Shown piece after piece: positions 26,255 to 35,068 of a stretch of DNA of 64,000 bases (position 1 is its first letter; each line of letters opens with the position of its first letter). The notes under the pieces were generated by a model. The model was given only the letters and a program-made list of their open reading frames with translations, was not told the DNA's origin and made no database searches. Position numbers and translations under genes: made by a program. The DNA is taken from positions 116,477 to 180,476 of the forward strand of contig NZ_BSTT01000011.1 of NCBI RefSeq assembly GCF_030269685.1, read 5' to 3'. The DNA comes from Actinomycetospora sp. NBRC 106378 (GTDB lineage: Bacteria > Actinomycetota > Actinomycetes > Mycobacteriales > Pseudonocardiaceae).

Positions 26255-26260
26255 TAGTGT
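26255..26260 (+). promoter_or_regulatory. Candidate -10 box
   Basis: TAGTGT in the divergent gap before the disordered protein at 26348. Distance suggests a leader of about 80 nt. Confidence 0.35.
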
Positions 26261-26347
26261 GTTTCCACTCGGCAAGTCACCGGTCCGGGTCCTCCGGGGC
26301 CCACCGGACGCCCTATCCGTCGCCGGGAGCCGGGCAGGAGAAGCGTG

Positions 26348-26815
26348 GTGGAGCCGTCGAACGCGTGGGACCGCGCCCAGGAGGCTATCGCCCGGGCGCA
26401 GCAGCGCAACGCCACCGTGGTGACGCCTGACAGCGCTGAGTCACCCTTCGACGCCTCGGCCACGCAGATGATTCCGCAGGCAGCCCTCCGATCGAACCAC
26501 CAGGCGATGACGCAGCGTCACCCGCGTCCGTCGCCGGGGGCGCCGAACCACCAGGACGGGCGGCACCGCCAGCCTCCCGGCTGGACCCCGCGGGAACCGG
26601 AGACGACCCCGGTCGAGGTGTCCGACCCCACCCTGATGCGGCCCGTCCCGGCCGAGGCGCCCACCGTCCGCACCGCCGCGACCCGGCCGCCGACGGCCCC
26701 GTTCCCGGTCCAGGGGGACGGCCGCGACCAGCAGCCGCGCCCGGACGACTCGCCCACCACCCCGCCGGTCGGGGTCAGGGTGCCGTTCTGGAAGCGGTTG
26801 TTCGGCCGCCGCTAG
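26348..26815 (+). CDS. Disordered hypothetical protein with basic tail
   Basis: 155 aa, not assignable to a known family. The start EPSNAWDRAQEAIARAQQRNATVV can form one amphipathic helix. The middle is rich in Pro, Thr, Gln and Arg and looks disordered. The end VPFWKRLFGRR is an aromatic/basic patch that could touch membrane. GTG 26348 is chosen over 26345 because AGGAG then lies 7 nt away. It is divergent from the guanylyltransferase and converges on wbbL. High coding bias in the third codon position supports it being real. Confidence 0.6.
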   Translation: MEPSNAWDRAQEAIARAQQRNATVVTPDSAESPFDASATQMIPQAALRSNHQAMTQRHPRPSPGAPNHQDGRHRQPPGWTPREPETTPVEVSDPTLMRPVPAEAPTVRTAATRPPTAPFPVQGDGRDQQPRPDDSPTTPPVGVRVPFWKRLFGRR

Positions 26816-26820
26816 GACCT

Positions 26821-26881
26821 GGGTGGCAGGAACGCGTCGTTGCTGCCGTCCGGTGACGGCAACGACGCGTTCCTGCCACCC
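26821..26881. repeat. Family B hairpin repeat, copy 1
   Basis: Inverted repeat of the GGTGGCAGGAACGCGTCGTT element: left arm 26821-26850, 4-nt loop, right arm 26855-26881 with a 3-nt gap. Lies between convergent genes and could also stop transcription from both sides. Confidence 0.8.
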
Positions 26882-26885
26882 GGGA

Positions 26886-27743
26886 TCAGGCCGCGTGCCG
26901 CGTGCTCCACCGCGACCGCACCCCGAGCGCCGCGCGCAGCCCGACCCGCAGCGGCGCCCACCGGCGGCCGCGGTAGCGGTCGGCCAGGAAGCGGTAGGCG
27001 CTGCGGTGGTGCTCGCGCAGCATCCGGGCCGAGGTCGGCACGTCGGCCTCGGTCGCATGCCCGCCGGTGTGCACCACCTGCGCGTCCGGCACGTAGACGT
27101 TGAGCCACCCGGCACCGCCGAGCCGGTCACCCAGGTCGACGTCCTCGAAGTACATGAAGAAGCGCGGGTCGAACCCGTCCACCGACTCCCACGCCTCGCG
27201 GCGCAGCAGCACGCAGGAGCCCGACAACCACCCGGCCGTCCGCTCGGCGACCGACCCCTCCTGGCGGTAGGACCGGGTCCAGGGGTTCGTCGGCCAGACG
27301 GCGCCGAACACCGCGTGCCCCACCCCGCGGCCCAGGGACGGCACGAGCCGCGCGGACGGGTAGATGGCGCCGTCGGTGCGGATGAGCGGTCCGAGCGCGC
27401 CCGCCCGGGGCCACCGGTCGGCCGCCGCGAGGAGCCGGTCGAGCGAGCCGGGACCGAGCACGATGTCCGGGTTCGAGACGAGCACCCAGCCGACGTCGTC
27501 CGGCAGGCCCGCGACCGCGCGGTTGGCGGCGGCCCCGTAGCCGAGGTTCTCGCCCATCGGCAGCAGCTGCGCCCGTCCCGTCGCGGCGGCCGCCTCGGGC
27601 ACGCCGTCGACCGAGCCGTTGTCGGCGAGCACCACGGTGGGCCGGCGGGTGGTCGCGTCGGCCAGCGAGTCGAGGAACGCGGGGAGCGAGTCACCCGGCG
27701 AGTAGGTCACGACGACGACGGCGAGAGCGTCTCCGTACGGCAT
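26886..27743 (-). CDS. wbbL: dTDP-rhamnosyltransferase-like GT2 (WbbL)
   Basis: Family-2 glycosyltransferase of 285 aa. By synteny with Rv3265c it adds rhamnose to decaprenyl-diphosphate-GlcNAc to build the arabinogalactan linker. Motifs are VVVVTYSPGDSLPAFLDSL, VLADNGSVDG (first Asp), NLGYGAAANRA, SNPDIVLGPG (DXD-like) and FFMYFEDVDLGDRL (catalytic ED). The ATG at 27743 has AGGATG 6 nt upstream; an earlier ATG at 27752 is less well placed. RmlD, the donor-supplying enzyme, is encoded just upstream on the same strand. Confidence 0.88.
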   Translation of the reverse strand: MPYGDALAVVVVTYSPGDSLPAFLDSLADATTRRPTVVLADNGSVDGVPEAAAATGRAQLLPMGENLGYGAAANRAVAGLPDDVGWVLVSNPDIVLGPGSLDRLLAAADRWPRAGALGPLIRTDGAIYPSARLVPSLGRGVGHAVFGAVWPTNPWTRSYRQEGSVAERTAGWLSGSCVLLRREAWESVDGFDPRFFMYFEDVDLGDRLGGAGWLNVYVPDAQVVHTGGHATEADVPTSARMLREHHRSAYRFLADRYRGRRWAPLRVGLRAALGVRSRWSTRHAA

Positions 27744-27787
27744 GCGGCTCATCCTCGCCGGGCACGGCCCGGCGTCGGGAAGTGGGT

Positions 27788-28036
27788 CTAGCGACGCGTC
27801 TCGTCGGTCGCGGGCAACGCGACCGGCCAGTACTGCCAGGAGCCCGGGCCGAGCCCGCCGGTGTTGGGCGCGGGCCGCGACGGCGGGACGACCCGCGGCG
27901 CGGGCGGCGGCGTGGCCGCACGGCGCGTGGCGCGGTCCATCCGGGCGCGCAGCCGGTGGCGTTCCCGGCCCGAGTCGATCACGAGCCCGACCGCGACCAC
28001 GCCCAGCAGGGCGAGCAGCACCGTCTCCAACGCCAT
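27788..28036 (-). CDS. Small single-pass membrane protein
   Basis: 82 aa. The first 22 residues (MALETVLLALLGVVAVGLVID) form one transmembrane helix, then SGRERHRLRARMDRATRR gives a strongly basic cytosolic face. A Pro-rich tail ends in GSWQYWPVALPATDETRR. No family recognised. It sits between wbbL and rmlD on the same strand, 44 nt upstream of wbbL. No strong ribosome site, hence moderate confidence. Confidence 0.5.
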   Translation of the reverse strand: MALETVLLALLGVVAVGLVIDSGRERHRLRARMDRATRRAATPPPAPRVVPPSRPAPNTGGLGPGSWQYWPVALPATDETRR

Positions 28037-28164
28037 ACGTCGTGAACGCGTGAGGCGCCGGGAGGTGACGATCCATCGCCGACATGCCCGCAGAAATCTT
28101 CGATCCGGTCGCGGACGATTTCCCCGCCGACCGCTCGCTGCGCCTAACGGGCGCTCCGGTCCCC

Positions 28165-29067
28165 TCAGCGGCCGAGCAGCCCGGGATGGGTGGTGACGGC
28201 GGCGTGCAGGGCCTCCCGCCAGTCGCGCAGCGGCGGCAGTCCGGCGGTCGTCCAGGACGCCGGGGAGAGGACCGACCAGGCCGGGCGGGGCGCGGGACGG
28301 GGGAACTGGTCGGTGCTGCACCCGCGCACCCGCTCCGGGTCGGTGCCCAGCTCCTCGAACACCGCGCGCGCGAAGCCGCACCAGGTGGTGGCCCCGCCGC
28401 CGGTGGCGTGCAGCGTCCCGGCCGGCGCGTCGGAGCGGCCCAAGGCGACGAGCGCCGCGGCGAGGTCCGCCGACCAGGTCGGGGAGCCGTGCTGGTCGTC
28501 GACCACGTCGAGGGTGTCGCGCCGGGCGGCCAGGCCGGCCATCGTCGCGACGAAGTTGCTGCCGGTGTCGCCGTAGACCCAGGCGGTCCGCACCACGTGG
28601 TGGGCGTCGAGGGCGTCCCGCACGCGCTGCTCGCCCAGTTCCTTGGTGCGGCCGTAGACGCTGCGGGCACCGGTGGGGTCGTCGGGCTCGTAGCCGGCGC
28701 CGGGCCGCCCGTCGGGCCCGCGACCGTCGAAGACGTAGTCGGTGGAGACGTGCACCAGCCGTGCACCGTGCCGCGCGCAGGCCGCGGCGAGCAGACCCGG
28801 GGCGTCGGCGTTCACCGCGTGCGCGGCGCGCGCGGCGTCCACGTCGGTCTCGGCCAGGTCGACCGCGGTGAACGCGGCGGCGTTGAGCAGGACGGCCGGC
28901 TCGTCGACGTCGCTCGCCCAGTCGGCGACGGCCGCCTCGACCGCCTCCGGGTCGGTGATGTCGAGGTCGGCCCGCACGAAGGCCCGGAACCGCTCGCCGT
29001 CCCCGGTCAGCACCCGGACGAGGTCCGTCCCCAGGGCTCCGCCCGCTCCCGTCACCAGCCACCGCAC
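28165..29067 (-). CDS. rmlD: dTDP-4-dehydrorhamnose reductase
   Basis: Last step of dTDP-L-rhamnose synthesis, NAD(P)H-dependent. 300 aa. The Rossmann motif VTGAGGALGTDLVRVL is at the N-terminus, STDYVFDG near residue 105 and the catalytic YxxxK (YGRTKELGEQ) near 135. AWVYGDTGSNFVATM follows. The GTG at 29067 has GGAGG 7 nt upstream. The other rml genes are not in the window. Neighbouring wbbL uses its product. Confidence 0.94.
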   Translation of the reverse strand: MRWLVTGAGGALGTDLVRVLTGDGERFRAFVRADLDITDPEAVEAAVADWASDVDEPAVLLNAAAFTAVDLAETDVDAARAAHAVNADAPGLLAAACARHGARLVHVSTDYVFDGRGPDGRPGAGYEPDDPTGARSVYGRTKELGEQRVRDALDAHHVVRTAWVYGDTGSNFVATMAGLAARRDTLDVVDDQHGSPTWSADLAAALVALGRSDAPAGTLHATGGGATTWCGFARAVFEELGTDPERVRGCSTDQFPRPAPRPAWSVLSPASWTTAGLPPLRDWREALHAAVTTHPGLLGR

Positions 29068-29305
29068 GTCCGAACCTCCGAAGATCGATCCCGGTCCGCA
29101 CGGCCGGGTGATGCTGTGTCATCCTCCGACGCGCCACGGCGGGTCCGAACGGGTGGTGCCCGAGAAACCCGGGTGAGGCCGTCTAGCCTGCCCTTGAGCC
29201 GATCACGGATGACGACGATGTCTCCGGTACCGGACCCGCCGACGGCCGCCGTGACCGACAATCGAGCGACGACGCCGCTGACTTCAGACGTGAGGGGAGG
29301 CGCCC

Positions 29306-31090
29306 GTGGACGACGACCGCAGCCGTTCGCGGCGCGATCCTGCCCGCCGGTTCGGCCCCTCCGCGGGTCGTCCGGACGCCGACCGTCGCCGGGAACCGTC
29401 GTCGCGCGGACCCGCCGCGCCCCCGCCCGCGAACGCTTCGGCGGCGCGGCTGCGGCGCAGCGACCTCCGCGAGCTGAACCCCTCCGACGGCGGCCCGGCC
29501 GGCCGGGAGGTCCCGCGCGGGATGGGGCGGCCACCGTCGTCGGTCGCGCTGCGCGAGGGACCGCCCCGGGAGCCCGGCCGGTCGTCCGGCCCTCCCCCGG
29601 CCCGTCCGCGTCCGGCGCCCGCTCGGCCCGTCCCGCCGTCACGCCCCGGACCACCGCCGACCGACGGCTCCCGTCGACGTCCCCTCCGGATGCTGCGCAT
29701 CGTCGTGACGGTGATGTCGGTGCTGGTCCTCGCCGTGAGCGGGACCGCGTGGGCCGCGCTGTCGGGCAGCTTCGCGACCTCGGGGGCCCTCTCGAAGAAG
29801 GGGACGGCCGCCGACGGCGCCACCGACGTGCTGCTGGTCGGCACCGACAGCCGCAACGACGCGCAGGGCAACCCGCTGCCGCGCGACGTGCTCGCCCAGC
29901 TCGACGCGGGGACGGCCGACGGCGAGCTGAACACCGACTCGATGATCCTGGTCCGGGTGCCGAACGACGGCAGCCGGGCGGTCGCCTTCTCACTGCCCCG
30001 CGACAGCTACGTCTCGATCCCGGGGCAGTTCTCGAAGGGCAAGCTGAACTCGGTCTACCCGGGCGCGAAGGCCGCGATGGCCCAGCAGCTCGTCGCCGGT
30101 GGCGACTCGGACCCCCGCGACGTCGACGTCCGCTCCTCGGAGGCGGGCCGCGCCGCGCTGATCGAGACCGTGCAGGAGCTCACCGGGATCGGGGTCGACC
30201 ACTACGCCGAGATCAACCTGCTCGGCTTCTTCAACCTGACCAACGCGATCGGCGGCGTCGACGTCTGCCTCAAGAACGCGGTCGACGACGACTTCTCCGG
30301 CGCGCACTTCGCCGCCGGTCCCCGGTCGGTGGAGGGACGCGACGCGCTCGCCTTCGTGCGCCAGCGCCACGGCCTCCCGCTCGGCGACCTGGACCGGGTG
30401 CGTCGTCAGCAGGCGTTCCTGGCCGGGCTCTCGCACAAGGTGCTCTCGGCGGGGACCCTCGCCGACCCGATCACGCTCGGCCGCCTGCTCGACTCCGTGA
30501 AGCAGTCGGTCGTCCTCGACGGCGGCTGGGACCTGCTGGGCTTCGCGCAGCAGATGCAGGGCGTCAGCGGCGGCGCGGTCACCTTCATGACGATCCCGAC
30601 CGAGGGTGGCCTCAGCACCAGCGTCGGGGACGCGCTCAAGGTGAACGAGAGCGAGGTCAAGCAGTTCGTCTCCGACGCGATCGGGCCGAAGGACGCGCCG
30701 GTGGTGCCGACCGGGCCGGCGCCGGCCCAGATCCCGGTCGACGTGCGGAACGCGTCGGGCACCGGCGGCGCCGCCGCCCGCGTCGTGCAGATCCTCGGGG
30801 CGCAGGGCTACACGCAGCTCCGCTCCGGCAACGCCGAGCAGACCGCGAGCAGCTCCGCGGTGCTCTTCGGCCCGGGAGGCGACGCCGGGGCCGGGGTGGT
30901 CGCCCGGGCGCTCGGTGGCCTGCCCACGCGCCCCGACGCGACGCTGCCGGCGAGTTCCGTGCGCGTGCTGCTCGCCCCGGACTACCGCGGGCCGGGCGCG
31001 GTGACCGCTCCGGCGGACAGCGCGGACAGCGCGCCGCCTCCCCCGCCGCAGCCGCCGATCACGGCGGACGGCATCCCCTGCGTCAACTGA
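29306..31090 (+). CDS. LytR-CpsA-Psr (LCP) family wall-polymer ligase
   Basis: 594 aa. A disordered Arg/Pro-rich cytosolic tail (about 1-130) is followed by one transmembrane helix (about 132-155, IVVTVMSVLVLAVSGTAWAAL). The LCP domain (about 170-400) has VLLVGTDSRNDAQGN, SMILVRVPNDGSRAVAFSLPRDS (phosphate-binding Arg and Asp), KLNSVYPGAK and AFVRQRHGLPLGDLDRVRRQ. A LytR_C domain (about 475-560, PVDVRNASGTGGAAARVVQIL) completes it. LCP proteins attach arabinogalactan or teichoic-type polymers to peptidoglycan. GTG 29306 follows GAGGGGAGG. Counterpart of Rv3267, longer by its N-tail. Confidence 0.93.
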   Translation: MDDDRSRSRRDPARRFGPSAGRPDADRRREPSSRGPAAPPPANASAARLRRSDLRELNPSDGGPAGREVPRGMGRPPSSVALREGPPREPGRSSGPPPARPRPAPARPVPPSRPGPPPTDGSRRRPLRMLRIVVTVMSVLVLAVSGTAWAALSGSFATSGALSKKGTAADGATDVLLVGTDSRNDAQGNPLPRDVLAQLDAGTADGELNTDSMILVRVPNDGSRAVAFSLPRDSYVSIPGQFSKGKLNSVYPGAKAAMAQQLVAGGDSDPRDVDVRSSEAGRAALIETVQELTGIGVDHYAEINLLGFFNLTNAIGGVDVCLKNAVDDDFSGAHFAAGPRSVEGRDALAFVRQRHGLPLGDLDRVRRQQAFLAGLSHKVLSAGTLADPITLGRLLDSVKQSVVLDGGWDLLGFAQQMQGVSGGAVTFMTIPTEGGLSTSVGDALKVNESEVKQFVSDAIGPKDAPVVPTGPAPAQIPVDVRNASGTGGAAARVVQILGAQGYTQLRSGNAEQTASSSAVLFGPGGDAGAGVVARALGGLPTRPDATLPASSVRVLLAPDYRGPGAVTAPADSADSAPPPPPQPPITADGIPCVN

Positions 31091-31110
31091 GCCCGGTCGG
31101 TCCCACCGGC

Positions 31111-31116
31111 TAGGCT
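31111..31116 (+). promoter_or_regulatory. -10 box of leaderless TIGR03089 gene
   Basis: TAGGCT with 9 nt to the ATG at 31126; the same hexamer and flank (TAGGCTCGCCG) precedes the gene at 13383. Confidence 0.55.
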
Positions 31117-31125
31117 CGCCGCCCG

Positions 31126-31830
31126 ATGACCGTCACCGACGCGCTCCTGGCCCCCGTCCTCGCCGCCGACGCCCGCCGTCCGCTGATCACCTTCTACGAC
31201 GACGCGACCGGCGAACGCCTCGAGTTCTCCGGCGAGACGCTCGCGAACTGGGTGGCCAAGACCGCCAACCTGCTCCGCGACGAGTGTGACGTCGAACCCG
31301 GGACGCAGGTGACGGTCGCGCTGCCCGCGCACTGGCAGAAGGCGGTCGCGCTCCTCGGCGCGTGGTGGTGCGGGGCGCACGTGGTCGAGGCCGGGGCCGC
31401 GGCCGTCGCGCTGGTCGACGCCGAGCACCTCGACGCGACCGCCGACCTGGTGGTCGGGTTCTCGCTGGACGCCTTCGGTCGCCCGCTCGCGGAGCTGCCG
31501 GCCGACGCGGTCGACTACGCGAGCGAGGTCCGGATGCACGGCGACCACTTCACGCCCGACCCGGTCGCCGGCGCCGACCCCGCCCTCGGGACGCACTCCG
31601 TCGACGACCTGGTGGAGCGTTCCCGACGACGGGCCGCGGCGCTCGGCTACGGCGCGGACACGCGGCTGCTCTCGACCGCCGACTGGCCGGTGTCGGCCGA
31701 CGGCGGACTCGTCGACGGGCTGCTCGCCGTCCTCGCGGGCGGCGGCTCGCTCGTGCAGGTGCGCCACGCCGACCTCTCGGCGCTCGACCGGCGGGCCGAG
31801 GCCGAGAGGTGCACGGCGCGGTTCGACTAG
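31126..31830 (+). CDS. TIGR03089-family protein (Rv3268-like)
   Basis: 234 aa. It resembles the N-terminal part of AMP-binding enzymes (FSGETLANWVAKTANLLRDECDVEPGTQV) but lacks the ATP/AMP loop and the C-terminal lid, as all members of this actinobacterial family do. Probably non-catalytic; function unknown. Follows the LCP gene as in M. tuberculosis and converges on fadE25 with a 4-nt overlap. Confidence 0.85.
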   Translation: MTVTDALLAPVLAADARRPLITFYDDATGERLEFSGETLANWVAKTANLLRDECDVEPGTQVTVALPAHWQKAVALLGAWWCGAHVVEAGAAAVALVDAEHLDATADLVVGFSLDAFGRPLAELPADAVDYASEVRMHGDHFTPDPVAGADPALGTHSVDDLVERSRRRAAALGYGADTRLLSTADWPVSADGGLVDGLLAVLAGGGSLVQVRHADLSALDRRAEAERCTARFD

Positions 31831-32984
31831 CCCCGGAGCACCTGGCGGCCCATGACCACGCGCTGGATCTGGTTGGTGCCCTCGTAGATCTGCGTGATCT
31901 TGGCGTCGCGCATCATGCGCTCGACCGGGAAGTCGGTGGTGTAGCCGGCGCCGCCGAAGAGCTGGACGGCGTCGGTGGTCACCTCCATCGCGGTGTCCGA
32001 GGCGAAGCACTTCGACGCCGAGGCGATGAGACCGATGTTCTTCTCGCCCCGCTCGGCCTTCGCGGCGGCGACGTAGACGAGGTGGCGGGCCGCCTCGATC
32101 TTCATCGCCATGTCGGCGAGCATGAACTGCACGCCCTGGAACTCCGAGACCGACTTGCCGAACTGCTTGCGGTCCTTCACGTACTCCACGGCCGCGTCGA
32201 GCGCGCCCTGCGCGATGCCGACCGCCTGCGCACCGATGGTGGGACGGGTGTGGTCGAGCGTGGCGAACGCGGTCTTCAGGCCGGTGCCGGGCTCACCGAT
32301 GATGCGGCTGCCGGGGATCCGGCAGTTCTCGAAGTAGATCTCGGTGGTCGGCGAGCCCTTGATGCCGAGCTTGTGCTCCTTCGGGCCGACCGAGAAGCCC
32401 GGGTCGTCCTTGTGCACCACGAACGCCGAGATGCCGTTGGCGCCCTTGTCGGGGTCGGTCTTCGCCATGACGGTGTACCAGTCGGAGATACCGCCGTTGG
32501 TGATCCAGCACTTGGTGCCGTTGAGGATCCAGTCGTCACCGTCGGCCTGGGCGCGGGTGCGCATCGAGACGGTGTCCGAGCCGGCCTCCCGCTCGGAGAG
32601 CGCGTAGCTGATCATCGACTCGCCCCGGGCGATCGTCGGCAGGACCTCCTGCTTCAGCTCCTCGGAGCCCGACAGGATGATCGGCATCGAACCGAGCTTG
32701 TTCACCGCGGGGATCAGCGAGGCCGACGCGTCGACGCGGGCGACCTCCTCGATGACCATGCAGGCGACGATCGAGTCGGCGCCCTCCCCGCCGTACTGCT
32801 CGGGGATGTGGATGGCGTGGAAGCCGGAGGCGGTCAGCGCGTCGCGCGCCTCCTGCGGGAACCGGGCCTGCTGGTCGACCTCCGCCGCGAAGGGCGCGAT
32901 CTCCTTCTCGCTCAGCGCGCGGATGGCCTCGCGCAGCGCCGCGCGCTCCTCGCCCAGGTCGTAGACGTCGAACTCCGGGTTCAC
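31827..32984 (-). CDS. fadE25: Acyl-CoA dehydrogenase (FadE25-type)
   Basis: FAD enzyme introducing the alpha-beta double bond of acyl-CoA. 385 aa. Signatures are ISYALSEREAGSDTVSMRTRA, CWITNGGISDWYTVMA (FAD), DRKQFGKSVSEFQGVQFMLADM, and QIYEGTNQIQRVVMGRQVLRG, where the Glu in YEGT is the catalytic base position. GTG 32984 is chosen because GGGAGGAG lies 6 nt before it; a start 27 nt upstream has no such site. Orthologous position to Rv3274c. It stands alone, separated from purE by a repeat-filled gap. Confidence 0.94.
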   Translation of the reverse strand: MNPEFDVYDLGEERAALREAIRALSEKEIAPFAAEVDQQARFPQEARDALTASGFHAIHIPEQYGGEGADSIVACMVIEEVARVDASASLIPAVNKLGSMPIILSGSEELKQEVLPTIARGESMISYALSEREAGSDTVSMRTRAQADGDDWILNGTKCWITNGGISDWYTVMAKTDPDKGANGISAFVVHKDDPGFSVGPKEHKLGIKGSPTTEIYFENCRIPGSRIIGEPGTGLKTAFATLDHTRPTIGAQAVGIAQGALDAAVEYVKDRKQFGKSVSEFQGVQFMLADMAMKIEAARHLVYVAAAKAERGEKNIGLIASASKCFASDTAMEVTTDAVQLFGGAGYTTDFPVERMMRDAKITQIYEGTNQIQRVVMGRQVLRG

Positions 32985-33110
32985 CGCGTACTCCTCCCAA
33001 CCGAAACTCACTCGTGACCCACGGTACAGCCGGAAAGGTTGGACGTCCTACGGTTCGTGGGATGGCTCTCGCGTGCGCGCGCGGGGAACACGCCGGGCGG
33101 TCGTCAGTCC

Positions 33111-33170
33111 GCGACGTGCACACCCGGGCGGGTCCGCCGGTCCGCGAGGCTGCCTCACGTCACCCTCGCG
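33111..33170. repeat. 60-nt palindromic repeat, family A, copy 5 (single)
   Basis: 60 nt from GCGACGTGCACACC to CACGTCACCCTCGCG; less symmetric than the others and the only unpaired copy. The 32985-33290 gap holds this copy, a family B element and no gene. Confidence 0.65.
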
Positions 33171-33220
33171 CCGACGGGTGCGCGTGGGCCGGCCGCGCCT
33201 CGCCGCGAGGATGCGGCGAA

Positions 33221-33258
33221 CCTGCCACTGGATGGCAGCAACGACGCTTTCCTGCCAC
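33221..33258 (-). repeat. Family B repeat, copy 2 (half form)
   Basis: Minus strand reads GTGGCAGGAAAGCGTCGTTG followed by CTGCCATCCAGTGGCAGG. Only one arm of the long hairpin is kept, and a short CCAGTGGCAGG tail replaces the second arm, as in the copy at 56727. Confidence 0.75.
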
Positions 33259-33290
33259 GAAGGCGGGCCGCCGGAGCGGAGCACCCGCCG

Positions 33291-33866
33291 TCAGGACGAG
33301 CCCGGCCCCAGCTTCCGGACGGCCTCGTCCTTACCGGCCACCGAGGTCCGCAGGTCGGCCTGGAAGTCGGCCATGCGCGCGGCGAGCCCGGCGTCGGCCG
33401 CGGCGAGGATGCGGACCGCGAGCAGGCCGCCGTTGCGGGCGCCGCCGATCGACACCGTCGCGACCGGCACGCCCGCGGGCATCTGCACGATCGAGAGCAG
33501 CGAGTCCATACCGTCCAGGTGCTTGAGCGGGACGGGCACGCCGATCACCGGGAGCACCGTCGCCGCGGCGACCATGCCGGGCAGGTGGGCGGCCCCGCCC
33601 GCGCCCGCGACGACCACCCGCAGCCCGCGTGAGGCCGCCGTCTCCGACCACTCGAGCATCGCGCGCGGCGTCCGGTGCGCGGAGAGGACGCGGGCCTCCC
33701 ACGGCACGCCGAACTCGTCGAGAGCGGTGGCGGCGGCCTGCATCGTGGGCCAGTCGGAGTCCGACCCCATGACGATGCCGACCAGCGGGGGCAGCCGGGC
33801 GTCCGAGACCTGGGAGGACGACCCCGTCGTCGCGACCGCCTGGCCCGGGACCAGCTCACTGCTCAT
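33291..33866 (-). CDS. purE: N5-carboxyaminoimidazole ribonucleotide mutase
   Basis: Purine biosynthesis: converts N5-CAIR to CAIR. 191 aa. Class I PurE motifs are [28 protein letters not shown] (catalytic His), [18 protein letters not shown] and [31 protein letters not shown]. The ATG at 33866 directly follows the purK stop, so the two are coupled. Confidence 0.97.
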   Translation of the reverse strand: MSSELVPGQAVATTGSSSQVSDARLPPLVGIVMGSDSDWPTMQAAATALDEFGVPWEARVLSAHRTPRAMLEWSETAASRGLRVVVAGAGGAAHLPGMVAAATVLPVIGVPVPLKHLDGMDSLLSIVQMPAGVPVATVSIGGARNGGLLAVRILAAADAGLAARMADFQADLRTSVAGKDEAVRKLGPGSS

Positions 33867-35054
33867 CTAGTGCGCACTCCATCCATCGCTCCAGACACCG
33901 GTGGCGAGGTGGTCGGCGGCCAGCCGGGCGCGCCGGCGGACCTCGGCCATGTCGTCCCCGGTGATCGTCACGTGCCCGAGCTTGCGGCCCGGGCGTTCGG
34001 ACTTGCCGTAGAGGTGCACCCGCGCCTCCGGGAAGCGGGCGAACGTGTGGTGCAGCCGCTCGTCCGGTCCCGTCGACGGGACCGGGTCCCCGCCCAGCAC
34101 GTTCGCCATCACGCACGCCGGGCGCAGGGTGGCCGTCGAGCCGAGCGGATAGTCCAGGACGGCCCGCAGGTGCTGCTCGAACTGCCCGGTGACCGCGCCG
34201 TCCATCGACCAGTGCGCGGAGTTGTGCGGCCGCATCGCGAGCTCGTTGACCAGCACCTCGCCGGACGGGGTCTCGAAGAGCTCGACGGCGAGCAGGCCCA
34301 CCACCCCGGTCGCCGCCGCGATGCGGATCGCGAGCTCCTCGATCTCCTCGGCCAGGTCCTCGGACAGGCCGGGCGCGGGGGCGAGCACCTCGGTGTTGAT
34401 GCCGTCCTGCTGCACGGTCTCGACGGCGGGGTAGACCGCGGCCTGCCCGAACGGCGACCGGGCCAGCACGACGGCGAGCTCGCGCGCCAGCTCGACCTTC
34501 ACCTCGACGAGCAGCGGCGTCCCCGCCTCGAGCAGCTCGGCCACCAGCGGGCGGCCCTCCTCGGCGGAGTCGACGACCCACACCCCGCGCCCGTCGTAGC
34601 CACCGCGGGCGGCCTTCAGGACGACGGGCCACCCGTGGTCGTCGGCGAACGCCTCGAGGTCGGCGGCGGAGGACACCGGCGCGAACGGCGGCACCGGCTC
34701 CCCGAGCTCGGCGAGCCGACGGCGCATCACCAGCTTGTCCTGGGCGTGGAGGAGGGCCTCCGGCCCGGGATGCACGGTGACGCCGTCGGCGACCAACGTC
34801 GCGAGCAGTTCGCCGGGGACGTGCTCGTGGTCGAAGGTCAGCGCCTCGGCCCCGACGGCGACGCGGCGCAGCGCGGCGAGGTCACGGTGGTCGCCGATCT
34901 GGACCTCGGGGGTCACCATCGCCGCGGCCTCGTCGGGCGAGGTCGCGAGGACCCGCAGGGTCTGCCCCAGCGAGATCGCCGCCTGGTGGGTCATGCGGGC
35001 GAGCTGGCCGCCACCGACCATGGCGACGACGGGCAGGCCGGTGCGCTCCTCCAC
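33867..35054 (-). CDS. purK: 5-(carboxyamino)imidazole ribonucleotide synthase
   Basis: ATP-grasp enzyme making N5-CAIR from AIR, bicarbonate and ATP. 395 aa. Motifs are VVAMVGGGQLARMTHQAAISLG, TFDHEHVP, VLKAARGGYDGRGVWVVD (ATP-grasp loop) and LVNELAMRPHNSAHWSMDGAVTGQFEQHLRA. GTG 35054 fits the family N-terminus and lies 8 nt after TAAATT; longer frames read into the next gene. purK-purE is an operon. Confidence 0.96.
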   Translation of the reverse strand: MEERTGLPVVAMVGGGQLARMTHQAAISLGQTLRVLATSPDEAAAMVTPEVQIGDHRDLAALRRVAVGAEALTFDHEHVPGELLATLVADGVTVHPGPEALLHAQDKLVMRRRLAELGEPVPPFAPVSSAADLEAFADDHGWPVVLKAARGGYDGRGVWVVDSAEEGRPLVAELLEAGTPLLVEVKVELARELAVVLARSPFGQAAVYPAVETVQQDGINTEVLAPAPGLSEDLAEEIEELAIRIAAATGVVGLLAVELFETPSGEVLVNELAMRPHNSAHWSMDGAVTGQFEQHLRAVLDYPLGSTATLRPACVMANVLGGDPVPSTGPDERLHHTFARFPEARVHLYGKSERPGRKLGHVTITGDDMAEVRRRARLAADHLATGVWSDGWSAH

Positions 35055-35062
35055 GGGCCGAG

Positions 35063-35068
35063 AATTTA
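35063..35068 (-). promoter_or_regulatory. -10 box of leaderless purK promoter
   Basis: TAAATT on the minus strand, 8 nt before the purK GTG, overlapping the stop codon of the preceding gene. The only AT-rich patch nearby. Confidence 0.5.

Noticed and set aside
28084..31113. 1009-aa plus-strand frame crossing rmlD and the LCP gene
   Set aside because: Runs over two well-supported genes in other frames or strand and shows no family motif.
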